From: Fusarium oxysporum f. sp. lycopersici 4287
Lineage: Eukaryota; Ascomycota; Sordariomycetes; Hypocreales; Nectriaceae
Length of the DNA: 64,000 nt
Assembly (NCBI RefSeq): GCF_000149955.1
Contig: NC_030995.1
Coordinates: 1,612,001 to 1,676,000, forward strand
Direction of reading: 5' to 3'
The notes under the pieces were generated by a model. That model was not told the DNA's origin and did not search any database. It saw only the letters and a list, made by a program, of their open reading frames with translations. Within the stretch, counting starts at the first letter, position 1. Each line of letters starts with the position of its first letter. This document shows positions 15,319-28,362 of this stretch, one piece after another. The translations under genes were made by a program, and so were the position numbers.

Positions 15319-18300
15319 TGGGAGGATCTGGTAGAGAGGAGCTCAATTGAGAGTGATTGAAGGGAGAAGGAGAGAAAAGAAGAGGAAAGAAAGAATAGAG
15401 GACACAGACTGAGAGTCTCTGGACCAGATGAGGGCGTCGCGAGCGGATGGGGCTGGTGACGGACGGAGGTGAGTCGAAGGAGAATCAGTCACAACCCACG
15501 AAAGAGGGCGAGAGAATTTAGTGTACAAGAACTGGACCTTAGTTGCGGTACGTAACTGGAGGCGAAGCTAGCAGACAGTGAGTGAGTGAAAAGAGAGACC
15601 CTCATCGGCTGGCCGGACACAAGGTAACTAGGGTGCAAGAAAAGATGATGGCATAGTTATATTTGATAGTGTTTGGCTTCTTTTTTGCTACCGTCCTGTC
15701 CCCCCTCGAGATAAGACATCCCGTCTTCCATTTCTTGCTTGCGTTTAAGGCTCCACTAAAAAGTTCAGGTTCCCTGCCCGTGCCTTCAAGACTTCAAGCT
15801 TAGCGGAGCGGGTCGGCGTGGGCTTCCGTCCTCAGCTACCTAAGCTACGGGTGCTGCATGGCCCTGAATGACGCCCACTGAACGAATGAATGGCTTTAAA
15901 TCAGAGATCATCTTCCATTTGGGCGGCCAAATGATTGGGGTTCGGATTTGATAACTTGTGGTCACAAGAATCACAGTTTTCCTTCTGATATCTTCTCGTG
16001 TTGGCTTGTGATTATCACTTATCACTTCTCGTCTCCAAATTCAGACTCCAATAACCCAATCCAATGGACCGGACCGGGCTTCAACACCGATCCGCAGCTT
16101 TGGTTCAGATAAAAGTTGCAGTGCAGTTAAAAATTGGGGTTGATTGCTCATCCTAACACCTAAAATTTTTGTCAACCTTTACCCTCTAGCTTCTAGTCTT
16201 TCGCCTTCTGGCCCTTGGCGTGTCCGGCCCGTTATGAAATCGGCAAAACTCCACTAACTTACCGAGCAAACCCCCTGTATACGATTCTATTTTCTAGTAT
16301 CATGACGAGTGCTGGTGACAATATCAAGGTGAAGGAGGCGGGTTTCCTCCTCCATTGCTCGTGATAATTCGGTCTGATGCTATCAGAACATTGTGCATAA
16401 TTCTGTCACACCATCACCACCACTACATATCACTATTGTTTATCATTGTTCTGCTGTGTGGTCAACTCGACATAAATCTCGGTGTCTCTCCGTTTCCGGC
16501 CGCCCGGGTTGCTTTCAGCAGAGAAATGTGACATTGGCATTCATTGTGGACTGCTCGATCCTTGAAGCCTTTGGCGAGCGATAGAGCGCATGAACAACAG
16601 CCTTGTCATGAAAGATTGATAGACATATTACGTATACTGTTACTGTATTTCGGCATCCGGAATACGGGAACACCAAGCATCCAATATCTTGCTTTTTATG
16701 TCCCCGATTTTGATCCATTGAGACAGTCCACGCTGTAATATCCATTTTATTGCAGTCTGCCAATCAAATGCGGTAATTCCCTGGATCTTAAGCCTGTAGA
16801 TGGAAAACCTCCGGCCCTGAAGGATAGGAGACTGTCATCCGTCGGTGAAAACCCGGTTTCTCGCGCTCTCATTTCTGATTTCTGAGGTGTTAGGAGACAC
16901 CGCGGTGTGTCGGTGAGGCTTTTAACCCTTGGCGCGGATTAGTCCATCATTGGATACAGAGCGAACGATATTAACCATAAGAACTTCAAAGTATTCATGC
17001 AATAAATATTGTAGAGGGCGGTTAATTTCAGGTGCCTGTAGGAAAATAAGATGCGCGATTTGGTCTCGTTTGGGAAGCTCCTAGCGCATTCACATGTCGC
17101 TAACAGCCTCTCACTTACAGGATACGCGGTATTACCCAAATAGGTGTTACTGCTATTGTGAACGACGAGCGAATGGTAGATTTGCCGTCGTAATTGCATT
17201 GTAATTCATGACAGAAGCTATTGTCTTATATCTCTCATCCCGTTTTCTTGAGTAATTGCCCAATGTCTCGCTTACCATTTGCTGGTTGCTGATCAATTTT
17301 GGTAGATTAGGCTGTTGATGTCTATCATTTGCGTGGGGTGTTGACTTATATCGAAACACCATCGAAATATTTCTACCTCACCCAACCTTATCATGTGAAA
17401 TCTAGATGAAATATGTAATCCCCAGATCTTGACGCGATTCTCGTACTATACCCCAGAATCAGATAAAGATTGGGGGGGTTTAGTGCATCCCTGACAGCCA
17501 GTCCATCTCGGAGCCGCAGTCACATCTTGTCAACCTTGCATCCGTAGAAGCGCACACAATTCATCTCTCGCGATGAACCTCAACCCGAACCCTTAAAAAG
17601 AGCTCACTCCCATTTTCTGTCTAGTGCCCGCCGTGCTCGCTCCCTTGGACCGGGTGGATCTCATCGTGGAGCCTCAAGAAGAGAAAACGTTCATGTCCGC
17701 AAGCGCGCTAATGACGGATCCGCGCTTCAGTGCGTTCTGTTCATGATGGTGAACATGGACATAGGCGAGGTATGTGATTGGAGCGCGTTCTCAAGGGGTC
17801 TTCGGTGAGCGAGCACGGTGAGGAAGCTGAAGACTGCGTCTATTTCAACTTCAAATGTCATTTAGTTTGTGCGTATCTGGGATGTGGTGATGGGGGCAAG
17901 ATCTTGCTAGCCCTTTATGGGGACGGCCACTCGGAGAATTCTCCGACACTGATGAATGCGATGTTTAGTATTATCAAGAGCACTTGCGTTCATCTGATGG
18001 GGCATGTGACGGATTTACTTTCTGGGCCATCCTGCCAGTTGCAAGTTTATTGTCTTGTTTGATGATAAAACACTCCTTCTTCACGAAACACTTGTGGCGA
18101 CATGTCCAGCAGCTCTTGATTGTCATGATGGCTGGAGCAGCAATGAGTAATTGCCTGTCTCCACTACACATGGAATCTGGAACTGACGCAAAAGCTTTTT
18201 TCAAGGGTCCATCAAATGATGACTTTATCCACAAATGATTTAACATCAAACATCCACTCTGAGTCTTGGATATCGGACCGTCTTGCATGCGCCATGAATC

Positions 18301-19463
18301 GCTGACTTTGCCGGCGGGGACCGGCATTTGATGTGCAAACCCCAGATGAGGCTGCTGAAAACGATAGCCGGATGGCAAGCCGATATCATGAGACTCAATG
18401 TGTCGAAGGTTGAAGATTCCGAAGCAAAACGAGCTTCAGATTGTTGAGTGTGTCTCGAGTCTGGGCATCTGAAGCAGAATAACCAACCACCTGTCGATCT
18501 TTCGAACCACCATACATGAACTTCATATGATGATAGTCTGAGCGTCAATCAACATCATATCATTTATCCTCAACTACATAAGCTGTCAAGGAGGATTGAA
18601 TCCTTCGTTAATAACCGATCTATCACAGAAAACCCAATTGATGAAGAACGAGCAGTGACAGCCCCCCTGCATAACCGTCTTCATCAATCTCTTGCGACAG
18701 GCTGAAACAGGAGCTTGACTTTGAGACGTGCAACCCCTGCCGCTAGAAACCTACAAGCTGAGGCAACCCGTCGCTAACACATATGCAGCCATTTCTGCAC
18801 CAGCCCTGTTAGCACATCAACGACGGGCTACCGTGCTTCCATCCTGAATCTTGGTTCTTGGGCAAAGAAGCGACACCAAGCGTTTTCAAACAGCAGACAA
18901 AGACTTTTGAACTACCAGGTTCGGCTTGAATGTTTCGTGTTACTCGCATCGTGCCCCTGAACCCTGAGATCGCCTTGGCTGTATGGGGTTTATCACCGTC
19001 TATGGCTGTCGGATCCTTGTCTTTATAATGTATCATATCGTATCGTATCGCATGTATAATGTAACTGTTGATCTTGTCTCATCCCACGGACCAACTCCAG
19101 CTCTAACCTTGGAGGTTCCTCGCGCTTCACTTCCTCTCTCGTCCGTCCTCTCGTTTCTCTTCCTCTTCAATCAGCAGAAACTCCATTTCTCGCTTTTTGC
19201 ATGTCATAAACCGCCAAGCCCTTATATTCTTTCCTTTGTCCTTCTCTTCCTTTGCTCTTGATCAAGGCTGGACCTTCGTTTGAATAACACTTTCTTTTAT
19301 CTGATCAAGTCAGTGACTTGCATCATCAAACACTCATTTCCTGATACCCGGACTATTCATCCAACGCCTTGGGTATCCAAATCATATCAAGACATATTAT
19401 AAAGACCCTTGGTTCATTAATACTTTTTGTTTATAATCAACACAACTCAGAATACCTACGACA
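15319..19463. other. 4.1-kb gene-free interval
   Basis: Between two divergently oriented genes (NDE1 on minus, membrane protein on plus). No frame of convincing coding quality was found in either strand, allowing for introns. 19100-19260 is pyrimidine-rich on the plus strand and is probably the 5' leader of the gene starting at 19464. The rest shows no recognised element. Confidence 0.55.
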
Positions 19464-21084
19464 ATGGCGCCTTTTGATGAGCCCCATTACCTTCGGTGGC
19501 AGAGACAAGCAAAGAGGGCTTTTGGTGCGACTCTGCCGGATTGGACCATCGCCGATGACAGCGACGACTATGATGTTCACATTATGAAGAAGCGCACAGC
19601 AAGGCCGAGACGTAGACGAAGCAATGTTCCAACTTCATCCGGGGAGCCTGAGGTCATGATCAATATCCTACGGGAGCCTTATGCCAAGCGAACCGATACT
19701 GTCGACCCTGCGACTGAGAAGCAGAAGCAGGACGCGAAGAAGGAAGAGAGTAGTGACAGTGAGAGTGAAGGTGATGACGCAGCCGACAGTGGAAGTGAGA
19801 GCGAGAGCGAGGACGAAGATGAAGAGCCCAAGAAGAGTGAAGAAGACAAAACCAGCGACGACGCCAACCCAATCAACATCAAATTACCTGCATCATCAAC
19901 AAACTCACCATCAGTTGAAGCTCCATCAGCTGAGGGAAGTATGTCGGATTCTCCTTTGGTAAGTCAGATCCTTGACCCGCTCATCATGTCCAAGTCGTTT
20001 TGGATTGAAAGACATGTCAAATGCATTGAAAGCTCGGTCTTGCTAACTCCTCTAAAGGTCGAAGGTGGTGATGGTATGCACTCCAATGTTCACAAGATCC
20101 TGCTGGGTGTTGGATCCGTCGGTATGCTCTACCTGTCCACTTCACCTATAACATTACAGACTGCTAACACGATATCAAGGCGGCTTTCTATTCCTACTTG
20201 GCATTGGCTTCCTCATCTGGAAATTCTACTCAAGGAAGCAGTCACCAAAGAAGCCTGCTCCCATTGATGACATGAACTTCGACAAGCCCAGCCGCTTTGA
20301 GAACCTCGTTTCCAAGGTGCCTTTCCTCGGATCACGCTACGGTCACAAGGGCTGGTACACAATCGAAGATCCATCCTATTCTCCTCCGTCCTATTCTCCG
20401 CCTCTTGCCGAGAAGGCACGACCTCAGTCACCACTCTTCATGCCTAAGCAATCCGACAACTTCCTCACAGTGCCCAGCCTACCGTTCGGTGTTTATCGTA
20501 CGAGTGGCGACAGAAGGACAGGGGTTACAAACTATGACATTGACGCTGTCAGCCCTACAAGCACAACCTTTGTCGAGAGCGCTGTTGAAGTCCAGGTCGT
20601 GGCTCGTCATGATCCCAAGGACTCTCTGAGCACGCCGTACAAACCTCAACAACACAAGCGAATCCCCTCTACCACACCATATGCCTACGATGTCGGACGA
20701 CGTCAGACCGGTGTTAGCGAACTCTCCTCCATCTCCTCTGGCTTCGGCGACGGCGACATCGTCGTGACGCCTACCACTCAGACTGTCCAAAGCGTCCCAT
20801 CGCGACCAGAGCCTTCACGACAACCCACATGGAAGTCTACCAACTCTGTCGGCCGCCGTGACACTGTATCTACAGTAGCTTCAGTGGATACACGACCACG
20901 TTTCCGCTCAGTGAACTCATGGGTGAAGCAGCAGAATGGGCAATTGCGACGAGCTCAACGACAACAAGAGAACAGCCTTGATAGTGACGCTCCTCCGGTT
21001 CCTCCTCTGGCCCCCCCTCCTGAGCAGGACTTCAGATACATGTTGCAAGACGATGAGAGACCACGTCCAGTGGAGATGGTCTAG
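19464..21084 (+). CDS. Hypothetical single-pass membrane protein with acidic Ser/Glu region
   Basis: I do not recognise the family. Three exons (19464-19958, 20058-20121, 20180-21084) splice in frame to 487 aa. Residues about 95-140 are a highly acidic Ser/Glu/Asp tract. A hydrophobic segment at about residues 179-200, built from ILLGVGSVGG plus FLFLLGIGFLIW, spans the second intron and looks like one transmembrane helix, followed by basic KFYSRKQSPKK. By the positive-inside rule the C-terminal half would be cytosolic. That half is Pro/Ser/Thr-rich with repeated SYSPPSYSPP, and ends PPVPPLAPPPEQDFRYMLQDDE. There is no signal peptide. The start codon sits in a good context (CAATGG). Confidence 0.8.
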
Positions 21085-21281
21085 GATGGGTTCGGGAAAC
21101 ATGCATGATATATAGAGGCACCTTTGAAAGGAGTATGGCTGGACCAGGCGTCAGATACCTACGTTGGATTTTGTGACATAAACAAGGAAACAAACATATG
21201 GAACCAAGTGTATACTCAATTCTATGTCTATTAATTGATCGATCTAGTCTACTTCTCCGGTTTTTATGTCTGTATGTGAAC

Positions 21282-23380
21282 TTAGGTCTGCTTGGCAGGG
21301 AACATCTCCCAAAAGCCAATTTCCATCTAAATCGTATTAGTCAAACGTCACTGTTCAAAAGGACGAGCATATACCTTGAGAGCATGGATGAAGATCTGAA
21401 CAAGCTCTTCAATTCGCGAAGGTGACTGCAGTTGAATATGCTTTTCGAGCAGGGCTGTTTCTTGGTTAATAGACAGATACTCAATGAAACTGAGAAAGAC
21501 TCACTAGATCCCAACTTGACAGCGTCAGTGTAATCCTCTTCATTGTAGTTCTTGATCCACGCCCAGTACGTGTTTCCCTCGCGGACAGTCTTCTCATGGT
21601 CGTGGAGCATCTTTGCTGCGGCACCATAACCAAGGAGGCATGGAGCAAGAGCCATTTGAAGACCAACCCAATCGCCATTTTGACCAACGTCAAGGACATA
21701 ACGAGTGTATGCGGTGCAGGCTGCAAAGAAAATCAGAAAAAGATCACTTGTCATCGAACTGCTTAAACTTGCCCTGCTTCTCTGGTGTGGCTCGAATCTG
21801 CTCGATGGACACACCGAAGCTCTCGCAGTACGAGGTATGGAGCTTCAGTTCATGCATGATATGCTGAACTATTTCTGTTGCCTATAGAGAGGTCATGAGG
21901 TCGTGTACAATATAGAATTAAGAGAACATACTCGAGAAATATCCTCAATGTTTTGTGCCTTGTAGGCAGCGAGGGCATTGGCACGTGAAAAGTGAATCTG
22001 TAAATAATGATTAGCTTGGGATCGTTATATGTTTTGAAGACCAACCAAGTATAGGTAATCTTGGATGATATAGCCCTTGAAGGATTCGAGAGGCAGAGTT
22101 CCGTCACCCATAGCCATGACGAAGGGATGGTAAACAAACTCCTTCCAGACGTCGCGGACATCAGGGCGCTCGAGAAGCCACTCGATGAAGTAGCCGCTGT
22201 TCTTCGAGTTAGTACAACAAAAGATGAGGGACGCTTTATGAACGTACGGAGCAAATGGGAGAGAATAGGTCGAGTGGAAGTGGTTTAGAGGACCATGCCC
22301 CTTGCCTAGGCCAGGTGCTGTTCGAATGGCAGCTTCAATGTATCGGCAGGCTGATCGAACAGCCGTAGGTGTATCAAGTCCCTTGGCCAAGTTTGATGCG
22401 ATGGCCGCTAACAAACCAATTAGTATGAGACCAGAGTTCTTAGGCAAGTTTGTCACCTACACGCCAGAGAGCACCCCGTCCCATGGGTACTCGAGCTCGC
22501 CTGGTATGGGCTCTTGACTCTGACAACCTCACCATCACCGCCAACAAGAACGTCTATAACAACACTCCTCTCCTCTTCGGTCTCAGCCACAGTCAAGTCC
22601 TCCTTCATGGGCCGGTGTCCGCCCTTGACGAGCACCCACTTAGGACCTAGAGCCTGGATTCGCTGGGCTACAGTCTCAAGGTCTTGCACACTGCGAACCT
22701 CAGGGACTTCTTGACCGTTTTGGGAAAGGATAAGAATAGCTTCAGGAATGTTTGGCGTGAGAACTGTAGTGTGCGGTAGAAGGTGCTTGCAGAGATGTTG
22801 AATGGCTTCATTGGGGAGGAGTGTTGCACCAGAAGTCGAAACCATGACCTGAAAGCCAAGTGTTAGAAAGATCCTAATATAGATCTGTAAGGGGGCACAT
22901 ACTGGATCTACGACAAGTGACGGGATGCTATGCTTAACCATGGTCTTTGCAACCATCTCTATCGTCTCTGTAGAAGCAAGCATGCCTACCAAGGTGTTAG
23001 TCATTGTGCAACACAGCGAAATCGTTGACCAACTCACCAGTCTTGACAACATCGACACCGACATCTTCAACACAAGCATCGATCTGCTGAGAGACGAAAT
23101 CGGTGGGAATGACATGAATGCCCTTGACGCCTTGAGTGTTTTGCGCAGTCAGAGCCGTAGTGGCCGTCATAGCGTAGCAGCCATGAGCAGCGATGACTTT
23201 CTGATCCGCTTCAAGTCCTCTGATGATTTTCCGTCAGCATATATTGCGATTGAACATAAAAGTATCATGAAAACGTCTTCAAAAGGCTCCATCATGCCAC
23301 TTTAAGTATAAGGAAAACTATACTTACGCTCCGCCCGAACTGTCCGACCCCGCGATGACAAGCACTCGTCCTTGTACCAT
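21282..23380 (-). CDS. Hydroxymethylpyrimidine/phosphomethylpyrimidine kinase fused to TenA thiaminase II (Thi20 type)
   Basis: Bifunctional cytosolic enzyme of thiamine biosynthesis and salvage. The N-terminal ThiD half phosphorylates HMP and HMP-P; the C-terminal TenA half hydrolyses thiamine-derived pyrimidines. The start [18 protein letters not shown] is the ribokinase-like N-terminus, with the first donor right after it (exon 1, 23380-23328). Further marks are [25 protein letters not shown] (around an intron), [15 protein letters not shown] and the anion-hole motif [11 protein letters not shown]. The TenA half shows [28 protein letters not shown], the [13 protein letters not shown] region with a candidate catalytic Cys, and LAPCLLGYG. 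Several short introns are present. The last exon encodes [14 protein letters not shown] before the stop at 21282-21284. Expected length is roughly 500 aa. No thiamine riboswitch was recognised in its introns or leader. Confidence 0.92.
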
Positions 23381-24089
23381 GATAAAGGATATCTTTAGGA
23401 GGGTTCAAAGAATGGTCAATACAATGAATCTACCAAGAAAAGATGTATGATATAGGTGTCGTGAAGGAGTAACTTGGCCTAGATCGGAACTGAGCTCGCT
23501 CTTAATCCCGCGTTTCGGTTACTCAAGGAAGCGGCGTTGGTATTGGCAGGCGATGTTAATTGCTCTGGTGGGGCCGAGTAATTCACCGTCATCATAGTTA
23601 CAAGTCGTACATTATCAGGTCATGATGTTACTTATCTACTCCCTGAACCCTAAAATTAACCAGCTAATTGTAAATTCGACATACTTAGTACCTGGTTCCT
23701 CAATATCATGAGTCCTTGTCGTAGACTGATTTGTAATTTGGGCATATGATGCTACTAGTCGAATCAAACGAGCAATGCTGTAATATCTTACTATAATATC
23801 CTCAACTTCACTTGGTCTCGTTCTAAGAAGCCCTCTCAGATAAAACCAGAAGCATCCCTTCTTCGATGTTTTGCCCAAAACTCCATTATTCAAAACCCAG
23901 ATCAGACACCAATCCCCTTTACAGCAGCTACTCGTCACAAGGATATATACAGCTCAAGACCCGCCTGCCACCCCTTAACGCGCCATCATGATTCTTTGTC
24001 ATTGGTATCGTGTAGTTGAAACTTTCCAACGTCGTGTTGCTTTTGGCTATGTAGTCATCCTACATCTTCGAAATATCATTGCCAATATC
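23381..24089. other. Intergenic region between Thi20 and Rictor genes
   Basis: Upstream region of the Thi20-type gene and 3' flank of the Rictor gene, both minus strand. Nothing else recognised. Confidence 0.55.
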
Positions 24090-27000
24090 TTACCTCCTCA
24101 ATCTAAGAGGAGCTGGTGTAAGATCTGGTGGCGGTGCCGGCGGCTCGCTGATGCTCCGCTGCCTCTCTGTCCTGTCATCCCCGGAGCTATTTTCGCCCTC
24201 GCCGCTTTCTTCTTCACTTTCCTCTTGGCTGTTATCATCGCTACTGTCGTCATCTTCGTCATCCTCCTCCTCATCAAATACTATTTGTCGCATCACGTTC
24301 TTGTCAAACAAATCTATAACCATCCTTCTCACCCCTAGCCGGTAGTGGTTCCATTCCATTGCGCTCATCACTTCTTTGAAGAACTGCGTACTTTTGAAGG
24401 CGCTTGGTTTGTGTGCCCGAAGCTTCTGGAGGTCAGTAAGCGCCTTCTTGTAGAGGACCATATTTCCTAGGTCCACAATGAGTTCCAGGACTCTTCTGTT
24501 AACATCCGCCTCGCTCAACAGAGCAGGTATCTCTGCTGGCTCAAGAGGTGGTCGAGCGGCGCGAGGTGGTGGCGCCTCCTGGGCTGTCCGTTGACTTGAC
24601 GGCAGGGTGATTGACGTTACCGTCTTTTGTTTCCACGCTGTCAGTGATAATAACCTTGATAGGTCATTGGGGATGCAGAATCCGAGCGAGGTACCCATTG
24701 GTGTTGTGTTGGCATCCCATCCATGTTCAGATAGAATCTCCAGACCGTGCGTAGAGCGGGAAATCAGGCCAAGAACGAAGAATGCAGTGCCCCTTAGACT
24801 CATTACTTCATGGGTCTCAGCAATTCGAATGATATGCTCTACCACGTCGTTGGATTCCAAGAACGGTGCTCCAAGTTCCATGGACCCAACGTTGCCAACA
24901 GCCCAAAGGCAGCCTTTCACCTTCGTAAGCATTTCCGCATCTCCCTTATCCATGCCATGCTCACGAATCGTAGCTGCAAAATCCTCAAAATGACCCTTAT
25001 CACTGAGCAGCCTACATCCCTCCTGGGTACGGGTCAACTCTCGATAGAAGTGCGGTGGTACATGGTTGTCATGGTAGTCCCCATCAATCTCACCATCATC
25101 AAATAAACTCATGCGAGGATTGTGCTCGTCTGGATCAATGAGGAACGCTTTGGCCAAGCTTGCCTCTATGACCCTGACATATGTATCGTTACGCCCCAGG
25201 AACCAGTCGTCCATTTCGTTACTGATGTAATCCAGTCCATCCAGGTAATGGTATCCGATAGATGTTGATAAGAACCGTAAGAGCAGCGGTGCTCCGATTT
25301 CTCCCAGATGATCAAGAGCTGGTCGGCATTCAACAATGTACTCCAGGTAGGTCTTGCGATTACAAGCTTTCTCCAAGATCTTCACAGCCGTGGCACAGAC
25401 CTCAATCTCGGGATCGTAAAGCTGTGTGACCAAGAGCTGAATGGCCCATTTCGAGTCACCAACGCCACCCTGTCCGTTGGCTGATGGTACTGGCCGGATG
25501 GCGTATTTGCGAAGGGCATTGGTCGCATGAATTCGGATTTCCTTTGTGCCAGCAGTTAAAGCTTTGGACAACAAGACTCGAGGATGACCCTGGACGCTAT
25601 AATCGAAGCTGGACAGGAGCAACTTGATGAGGTCTGGCCTCTGCTTCAAGTCCACGATGTGATACATCATATTGAACATCCTCCAACGTTCTAGTAGTTG
25701 AAGACCTTTAGGATCACCACTTAAAACACCAAGCATTGAGAAGTAGCCCGCGCAAAGTGTGTCAGTAACTCGATCTCTTGAGAACATTGGATACTGGGCT
25801 GTGAGGCCGCTAGTCTGAAGAAGTGTTGTTAGTGATCAAGTTGAGGAAACCATAAGAGCATCAAGCCTTACCGGATCGCATTGTGCTAGACACTCAGCTA
25901 TCTGTCTAAGCAACTTGCTGTCTGCCAAGAATTTAATTCCCTCAGGGGATTGAAGTAGAGAGTGCATCAGGGCACAACCAGCTCGGACATACTTTTGTGT
26001 GGCACGAGTGTTTTTGACGTTAGCAAACCTGTATTTGAAAGGGCGATAGAAGCTGATGATTCTCTTCATGAACTTGGATGCTTTGATGGCCTCTTCAAGT
26101 CTCTTGCCGCTTTGTAGAGGGCCATCGATGATCTTGAGAATAGTCTCCCAGTTCCACTTAGCATAGTTCGAGCTGTTGAGGACATTACTATCAATCAACA
26201 GTTGCCGGAAAGTAGCATCATCAAAAACCAGAGATTGATGGGATTTGGGGGCCTCATCAATCGCGGATATGTCATTCGAGTTGTGACCTGACGATAACGC
26301 ACCGGACAAGGCACCCGTGGGCGCACTCCTGTATAAAGTACGACTGACGCTACTGATCTGGTAAACAATCCCCGACGCCACCCAGTGATCATTGTTGCCA
26401 ATGTTGGCAGCCGATGAGAAGAGTTCCGGCAGGAGGTGAAGCTCGGCGCTCCAGGATGGAGGTAACAGGCGACTGGAAAGTTTCAGCACTTCGCTTATTA
26501 GAAGGGTCGTCTTGCGCTGGAGAGTCGGATTCTCGTCTCCTTGAGCAATCTTTAGGAGCACTGGTAGGAGGCCTGCTCGAATGAGCACTGCCAGCAAAAG
26601 AGCTGTGTAGTGCTCGACGAAATTTTGTTCACCGCTGTCCTCTTCTGTGAACTGTAAATGGCTCTTGTCCTTTTGGTTTGACTTCAGATTCGCTACTCGA
26701 CCGTACGTTGTCAATCTCCTTCCAGCAAGAAAAGAGGTTGCCCACGCTGGTGGTTTGATCCGTAGAAGTGAGAATATAAGATCAAGAATAGTCTCCCGAA
26801 CCACATCACTCGGCAATAGCATGCTCGTGATCAAGGATCGAATTGTGCGGAGATCATACATGCAGAGAGTCATGAGCCCTGGCCATGACTTCAAAGCTGT
26901 TGCAATGGCTTTGGAGTTCTGTTTCATGATACTTTCGTTGGTCAGGAGGTGGTCAGTAAAGACAGTAAATAGCGCTTCCAGACCATATCCGGGTTGTATG

Positions 27001-28362
27001 TATTTCCGCTTTCGAGGTGAGTCGAGCAGGTATAAAAATGCAGAGGTCAAACTTTCGGGAGATTTGTAGACGCCTTCTGAAAGGGCCTCCGTCAATGGTC
27101 CCAAACCACCGGATGCCACCAAAAGTGCTGGATCCTGCACTATAAGTTCTGCTAATGTCTCGATGCAGATAGGCCTTAGACGGTCCAAGTCTCCCTCGGC
27201 CGGCTGAGCATTTGCTCGTCGGTCTTCTCCATGCTCTGCAACTGCTACTATCGTGCGCACCACGGCTCGAGAGATCTCTTTCACTCCGCCTTTGACATCA
27301 AGAAATGCACGGACGAACTTGAGGGCCTGCTCACGTTCAACATCCGCTTTGCGGTAGTTATTAAGTGATCTGATTATGTCAGTAAAAGGGGCGCGGCCAC
27401 AGTCGAAGTACATACCGTATCACCAGATAATCCGTGTTCAGACTTCGGATCTTCTTAAGTGATGCCACATCCGAAATAGCATATCTGGTCATTCGATAGC
27501 CAGCAGCCACGACTTCGCGACTCTCGCTTAGGAGCATTACCTGCATGCGGAGCCCAAAAATTGACCAGACCAAGTCGTACTTAAGAGTTGGGTAACGCTT
27601 GAAGAGATCGACGAGCTGATTCCCCCGCGAGACGTAGTACTCCGGCATCATGCCCTCAACCTCTAAGGCCTGGAGCAGTTCCGCAAGCGCAAATGTCGGA
27701 CTTTCTGTTGGTTCCTCATTGTCAGACTCTACAACAGATCGTGACACGCTTTGTGGCGAACGCAGTCCAATTGGTCTCCCGGATTCGACAACGTTGCTCT
27801 GGGTACGGTTTCGTTTTGGCGTCGCAGGTGGAATCTGTCGTGTATGCTGAGCATCTGAAATCTTTTGGCGCAAGTCCTTGATACGCAAGTTGCTGGCGTT
27901 AAGCTCCGCCTCAACCTTTTGTCGTTGCTCTTTGGTCTGCTTCGCTTTCTTAGAGTTCAGCGCCTCTAGCATGTTCTCACTCCCCTCCTTGATTTTCATC
28001 TCACGGTTGAGTCGTTCTTTCAGATGTGCCAGAGCTTGCTCAGCTAGCGTGTCTACGTCATCCTCTTCCACCTTGTCCATGAAGCTGCTTGGGTATATTG
28101 ACCCCGCTTCAGTCTTACTCCCAGCCCGACTACGCAACTCTGAACTGAAGCTGCCGGGAGCAACATTGAGACTGCTTCCCCTTGGCGCAAAAGATACGGC
28201 CGAAGCCGAGAGATTTCGGGCGTTAGCGCCATTGGGAGGTTGTAGACCCGAATCGCCTCGGTCGAAGCTCGTGCGACCAGATAACTGCTGAGGCAGGTTG
28301 TGTTGTGAAGGTTGGCTCGGAGGGGTCATGCCCTTCTGAGCTGCCGCGGAAGAGCTCAGCAT
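24090..28362 (-). CDS. TORC2 subunit Rictor/Pianissimo (Ste20/Tsc11 type)
   Basis: Scaffold subunit of TOR complex 2, which controls AGC kinases, actin polarity and sphingolipid homeostasis. Three exons (28362-27416, 27369-25872, 25814-24090) give 1389 aa in frame. Residues about 105-165 form a coiled-coil/HR1-like segment (QALAHLKERLNREMKIKEG). The Rictor N-terminal helical-repeat region follows. Near residue 1110 is the family signature GCLWAVGNVGSMELG, then MSLRGTAFFVLGLISRSTHG. The C-terminus is a long acidic Asp/Glu/Ser tract followed by a Pro-rich end. The start is uncertain: the frame stays open about 60-70 nt upstream but has no ATG before a stop, so the first ATG (MLSSSAAAQKG) is used. 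An upstream exon cannot be excluded. Confidence 0.93.

Noticed and set aside
22000..23380. Thiamine pyrophosphate riboswitch in a Thi20 intron
   Set aside because: Looked for because fungal thiamine genes can carry one; I saw no conserved riboswitch core in its introns or leader.
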